Part shown: positions 59,026-64,000 of the stretch, one piece after another | How positions within the stretch are numbered: the stretch's first letter is position 1 | Layout: each line of letters opens with the position of its first letter | DNA from: Adineta ricciae | Taxonomy: Eukaryota; Rotifera; Eurotatoria; Adinetida; Adinetidae | Length of the DNA: 64,000 nt | Reading direction: 5' to 3' | Assembly (NCBI GenBank): GCA_905250025.1 | Contig: CAJNOJ010000001.1 | Location: forward strand, 992,001 to 1,056,000 | Notes under the pieces: model-generated | What the model was told of the DNA's origin: nothing | Databases searched by the model: none | Seen by the model: only the letters and a program-made list of their open reading frames with translations | Made by a program: the position numbers and the translations under genes

Positions 59026-61196
59026 ATGACAACTAGATCCCTTGGCCCCTGTTTGGTATGTGACGCGCCAGCCGTTGGAATCAACTTCGCTGTTCCAACA
59101 TGTGCTCCGTGTAAAGCATTTTTCCGCCGAAATGCCGTTAAACTTGGCGTAAGTTTCTTGTTACTCGAAAGATGAATCCGAGCTTTCAAAATTTCTTTGT
59201 CTAGAGACGAGATTACATCTGTCAACAAGATGGTGATTGTCCCGTTGCGTATAAATCACGTCGGTTTTGCAACTGTTGTCGGTTAGCGAAATGTTTTCGA
59301 GTTGGAATGCAAAAAACTTTAATTCGATCAGAAACTGAACGCGAAGCAAGGAAACAACTGGTTGAACAAAATCGAAAAAGACGGTCTCAATATGATATGA
59401 CAACAACAACTACAGATCTGGTAGGAAATGACTAACATTCATCGATCAGAACTCAGCTTTGTTGGAATTGCTTCGCTAAGTCTTCGTGTCACACTAGCCG
59501 GATTAGTAAATGAGGTGTTAACATTACTTCTAGTCGAAAAGCTTTGATAAATGGCAAAAAAGAACGCGATTTTGTATAGATGACACTGGTTGACGTTTCG
59601 CTGAACGATTTTGAGTGCAAGAGAGAATTTTGTGTATCGATTTACTTCAGCATATTTTATTTGCTTTCCAAGTAAGTTGGCCATATGCAATCAGCAATCT
59701 CATGAGAGATACAGTCGAGACAGCTACCCCCAGAGATCTCCATTCTCCAGATATTAATTATTAATCAAAAACGTATTCGTCATCATACGTATGAACGGAA
59801 TAAAACTGAGTTGTAGAAATGCTCACTGCATATTCCAATGTACCGAATAAACTATTCACCCTCAAGTCTTTGTTTTCGACTAAAATTTCCCATCGGAAAG
59901 CCTGTAACTCACATCCTTGTCTCATCTGTTCTATTGTGCTGTTTTGCATTGCTTGATACCGTAGTTATATTTAATTCGCAAACTATTTTGGTGACTTAAA
60001 ATAATTATTTTAATTAGAGAAGCAGATGTCTGGTGAGTCAATGCCATCGGTGCACATACATCAGTTCTATCTTTGAGTATATCTCGTAATAGATCATAAC
60101 TTTGATGTTTTTTTTAATAGAGAAAGAAAAAAATACCTCAGAAAATAATTATGTAAAATCGAATGTAATGAAATCGATTTTAAAATCATGACAATGGTTT
60201 TACGAAAGTAATTATACTTAACCACCAGTTGCTTTTAGATACTTCAAGAGCTTTTCAATAGCAACATTCATAACTTTTATCTAGCATTCTGTAGACCTCT
60301 TCTACCATTAGTAATAGAGAGCTTTTCGGCGTTTTTTCTTTGATTAACTAAAATTACATTGAACCCATTATGTTTCTTTTCAATATTCGCAGATTCGACC
60401 ATCAAACTTATTGATTGTACCAAGTAGTCAATCTCGATGGTTGTCCTCGCATGATCAAACTCTTCTTACGAATATCATGAGTGCATATGAGCGAACATGT
60501 ATAGCAGCAAAATTATCTCAAAGTCCGGTGTTTCCACGAGCACGTCATACTACGTTGCATATGTTTCTTAACGATTATACCGAACGGCAAGTTGCTCTGG
60601 TCAAATACTTCAAACTCATACCAGAATTCGATCGCTTGTCGATCAGTGACAAAATACGTTTGATTCGAAATCACTTTTGCTTAGCACTCTCTATCAATGA
60701 AGCCACACTTTCTCTAAGTATATCCCAACAATTAATCGATTCTGTGTCAGCGTTATATGACACTCAACTAGCTGGCGAACTCATTAAATGCATTGCATTG
60801 CTACACGCATATACCAGCGATCGGATGTTGCTTAAACTACTTCTAGTCGTTATCAGCCTATCGAGCGGCATAAATCGATATAGAAATGATACAGATATGG
60901 ATCGCATTTACGATGATACACTATCTATTTACCTTGCTCAAAACGTTTACGTCGAGCTCTTGTGGAAATACTGCTTATCGCGTTTTCCATCCGAAACATA
61001 TGTGGTCAAGTTTTACAGTAAACTCATTCGAGATCTACTTTGCACACAACGTATTTGCTTTATGACGGAATCGTACGTCAACGGTTTAACACATGAAATT
61101 CAACAGATGGAACCATTAATACAAAGTATGTGGCCAATTGAAAGCGCACCGGAAGAAACGGATATTGATCATAATTATTTGATCGAGATGTCATGA
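59026..61196 (+). CDS. Nuclear receptor (ligand-activated transcription factor)
   Basis: Exons 59026-59148, 59205-59420 and 60393-61196, all phase 0, encode 380 residues. The start is the first in-frame ATG, five codons before the DNA-binding domain. Zinc module 1 is C-X2-C-X13-C-X2-C (CLVCDAPAVGINFAVPTCAP then CKAFFRRNA). Module 2 is C-X5-C-X9-C-X2-C (CQQDGDCPVAYKSRRFCNCC then RLAKCFRVGM). The P-box reads CAPCKAFF rather than the common CEGCKGFF. The C-terminal 240 residues are helical and include FKLIPEFDRLSISDKIRLIR, which fits the helix 3-5 signature of ligand-binding domains. The subfamily is not assignable by eye; divergent lineage-specific receptors are known in rotifers. Ligand and target genes are unknown. 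A 972-base intron separates DNA- and ligand-binding parts. Confidence 0.9.
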
Positions 61197-61814
61197 TTCA
61201 AACACAAAATCGATGTTGTACAACTGTATCTCTTTCGAACAGTATTTTGTTTTCATTAAAAGTAGTAGAAGAGGAAAATCAAGGCAAGTGTTTTTTGGAA
61301 AAAGCCAATGAACCTTCAAAATATCTTCTATACACCTCATTGTAGACGAACTTTTTTTCTGTTCTTTTGTCGATGTACTTCTAGTGAATAAAATACAGCA
61401 CGAAACGTTTTTCTCTTTAGTTCGAACACATTGTATAATCCCGCACCTATTAAATATACGTCTATGATTATTTTAATAAAGAATAACGGTGACCAGACCT
61501 ATTTTTTTTTAAAGCACAAGTACTTTTTAATGCACCGCATGATCAACACGTCGGTTTGACCAATCGAGTTTGATAAAGTAGCCAAGCAATTCTGCTGATC
61601 TACTTATCATTTTTACACATTTTTCCTCTCAGTAGTTAAAGTTCATACAGAGTAAATTAGTTCACAAGTTTCAACCAGCTTGATAGCAATATGTGCAGAA
61701 GCAATCACCACACTATGCCAACTTCTGAGAAATGAACTGCTGTCTTTGTGTGAGGGTACATTGAAGTGTTACATTTTCCACTCGGAGCAGTACTAGTCAT
61801 TTTATTTCTCTCGC
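61197..61814. other. Convergent 3' spacer
   Basis: Between the nuclear receptor (+) and the CMPK2-like gene (-). AATAAAATAC (about 61386) and AATAAAGAAT (about 61475) are possible poly(A) signals for the + gene. No exon seen. Confidence 0.55.
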
Positions 61815-62601
61815 TTAAAGCAGGTTAATAATGTCATTAGCAATATCTAGAGTTGCTTTATTACCGTCAATAACATGTAAATTACGACTGGGTATATGAT
61901 TTCGATAGAGAAAATCCAGTCGTCGACGAAAAGATGCTTGTGCAGCGAGTTGTTTTTCTTCCAATGTAACGGGAACCCGAGCTGCTCGTTGAGCGATACG
62001 TCGACATCGTTCGATTTCGTCGATTTGTATGTAAATGATCAGCCTTGGCTGAACTAAATAAGGTGGCCATGTAATATTAATCTGCTCATTGTCATCTGTC
62101 TTTGCCAATTGATAAGCTATCGTTGACGGCCAATAGCGATCGAGAATAGTGATTGTATCTTGTTGATTTCTTAGTTCATAGGAAACAATTAGATTCCCTA
62201 GATTGTAAAATGCACGACGAATTGATTCGGGCTGAGCGTCGAAATAGGTTCGAAATGAAAGCAATTGACTAGGTGGTGTAGATAATAGACGTGCCTTTTG
62301 TCCACTTGCATTTAATTGCTGCAGTAATTCATTTGCTAATGTCGACTTTCCACAACCGTCAAGGCCTATGTAAAAGCAGAATTTAATTTCAATAAGTAAA
62401 ATTTGACGTTCAATAGTTACCTTCAAGGTCGATGCAATTCACGGTTAACTGATCGTTATGCAATTCCTTGTTATGAGGTCGAAGATCAGCTACTAACTGT
62501 TCTTCGACGCTGTTTAATATAGTGGAGAAAAATGTTTGATTGAACGCGTCGCAAGTTTGGACAGTTCGAATATGATCACGTAGTAGTTGCAAAATTTCCA
62601 T
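61815..62601 (-). CDS. CMPK2: CMPK2-type thymidylate/UMP-CMP kinase
   Basis: Two exons (62601-62421 and 62365-61815, phase 1) encode 243 residues. The P-loop EGLDGCGKST spans the splice junction. TPPSQLLSFRTYF, IRRAFYNLGNLIVSYE and ILDRYWPST match CMPK2, the mitochondrial nucleoside-monophosphate kinase with a thymidylate-kinase fold. ERCRRIAQRAARVP is the LID-like Arg region, and NLHVIDGN is near the end. CMPK2 phosphorylates dUMP, dCMP, CMP and UMP in mitochondria. Vertebrate CMPK2 has a long N-terminal extension with a transit peptide; here only about 60 residues precede the P-loop and no clear transit peptide is seen, so location is uncertain. Another P-loop thymidylate kinase is the alternative. 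Confidence 0.88.
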
Positions 62602-62848
62602 CCTGGTGTCTTAACCGAAGATAGTACATTACACTCGACATAAATAAACGGCGTTTTTTCCCAGAACTTTGTCTTTCTGTCATACAGAAAAAAAAACGTC
62701 ACTGGGTAAAACACGCTCGATGAGTCATCAGTAAACACTCGTACTCATTTAGAAAGTACATTTAGCTCGCGGCGATTGCTAAACCATCTCAATTCATTCA
62801 TTATTTATTCTATATATAGAAAAAAAAGGACGACGTTTTATATAAAAC

Positions 62849-64000
62849 TCAAATAAACGGCTGGCAAAGTCGAGCGATTGTTAATGAACAAGTATTTGAT
62901 TGTCTTAAAGTGTTCTTAACTGAGTCGATGTTGAAATTCCAAATAGATTGTTCGTTAATCTAAACAAAAATTCCTTCGAACTATTATTATCAACTCGAGT
63001 GAAATGACTACCTTCAAGATAATATCATTAGTTTGAATGCAGTCTGTACCCGTAGAAGATTCAATAGCTATCACTTGATATGTATGTCTGTGTTGTCTGG
63101 ATCGGAATCGTTTGAAATTTGTCTCTTTTGACCGTTCCAGTAACGGACGACGACCGACGAGAATCGAATACGGAACTGTACGAGATAGACTCAATTGCAC
63201 TGAGCTAATTGTCATTTTATATAAAGAAATATTCTTTGGATTATCTATATTCACAACAAATGTTGTATAGTAATCTTGAGATGACGCTGAGGATTCATCG
63301 AATAGGTCCGGGAGAGTAGCAATGTTATCTCCATTCATACTTATCTCATCGTCATCATCGCTATCATAAGTGTCGCGATTGTCATTTTCTGCAGATCCAT
63401 TGTGGCCTTGTTCAGCTGCCTGGCCAAAAGATAGAGGTAACCGATCAAGCATGAGAGTGAAGTCAACAGGAGTGCATTGATTTTCTATCCTATCGAGTAA
63501 ATTGTACAGTTGGGCATTATCATACTGTTTCATCGGTGGCGATGACGAACGTGTTTGCCTAGTCGAGTTTTGAATAGCTGATTCATTTGATACTAATGAG
63601 CGTGGAAAAAACCGTCGATTAAAAAGTGAATCCACTGATCTCGCGTTTTTTAAAGGATCTACTGCTGTCGTAGATATCGCTTCGCTTCCATCAACACGTC
63701 GAGCTACTGGTTTGTATAAAGTTTGTGTTACTGGTAGAGCCGAGGAAGATGCATGAGATGTTTGTGAACTATCATGTTTAGTCTCTAGTTGTGTAACTTG
63801 TGGTTTCGGTAATACATTTTTCGGTGATTTTTGAACATGCCCAGTGTCGTTAGCTTTCCGAATATTTGAAGGTTTCCTGATTGAACGTTTTAGAGAAGAT
63901 GTTGAAGTTGAAGGCTCTTTGACAGATTGATTGGCATTGAGTTGATGAGTTTGAGAATCATGCGATGGATTTGCCGAAAGTACTGAACTGGCATGCACGT
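62849..64000 (-). CDS. PDZ-domain protein, 5' end beyond the window
   Basis: The frame is open to the right edge (no ATG visible; the first codons in the window read VHASSV), so the N-terminus is missing. Exons: edge to 63012, then 62959-62849, joined in phase 0 across a 52-base intron; about 366 residues visible. The first 250 are disordered and Ser/Thr-rich, with an acidic run (YDSDDDDE). The C-terminus looks like a PDZ fold: a basic strand region (YSILVGRRPLLER), then DCIQTNDIILKINEQSIWNF (PDZ pattern GDxIlxVNg), DSVKNTLRQ, and a final strand CSLTIARL. PDZ domains bind short C-terminal peptides; this is probably a scaffold. The carboxylate-binding GLGF loop is not obvious. Confidence 0.7.

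Overview
This is a eukaryotic, AT-rich window with gene-dense stretches. Genes are split by many short introns (mostly about 45-70 bases, GT-AG) that can be placed by reading frame. The gene set is animal: TAO kinase, USP32, TRPC channel, GATA factor, nuclear receptor, ORP2, NDFIP, COX18, TRAPPC12. The window also carries an intronless cyanophycinase-like (peptidase S51) gene of bacterial type. That mixture, with the intron style and a divergent nuclear receptor, fits a bdelloid rotifer (Adineta/Rotaria type). The assignment is inference; no marker gene is present.

Layout. 1-5 kb: a truncated S51 gene, a small START/SRPBCC-like protein and an ankyrin protein, all on +. 5.5-8.4 kb (-): COX18 then TRAPPC12, tail to head. 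10-10.8 kb (+): a second ankyrin gene. 11.3-17 kb (-): NDFIP and TAO kinase. 17.8-23.3 kb (-): USP32, sharing a roughly 1 kb divergent promoter with ORP2 (+, 24.3-27.0 kb). 28.3-30.4 kb (+): an ABCG half-transporter, convergent with an unrecognised single-pass membrane protein (-, 30.8-32.1 kb). 32.6-33.1 kb (-): a small three-exon gene. 36-43 kb (+): a 21-exon TRPC channel with two possible C-termini. 43.9-45.2 kb (-): two tandem small secreted-peptide precursors hidden in apparently empty DNA. 48.2-50 kb (+): a two-finger GATA factor interrupted by an assembly gap and duplication. 52.9-57.5 kb (+): a Q/S-rich protein with a possible MEIOC-like C-terminus. 59-61.2 kb (+): a nuclear receptor. 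61.8-62.6 kb (-): a CMPK2-type kinase. 62.8 kb to the right edge (-): a truncated protein ending in a PDZ domain.

The genes form no operon. Functional links are loose: membrane and endosome trafficking (NDFIP, USP32, ORP2, TRAPPC12), mitochondria (COX18, possibly CMPK2) and signalling (TAOK, TRPC, nuclear receptor, GATA, secreted peptides). The most novel items are the two tandem peptide precursors and the 86-residue gene, which are recovered only by assembling short exons. Two near-perfect duplications flanking N runs (49.0-49.4 kb and 51.9-52.4 kb) look like assembly artefacts rather than biology.
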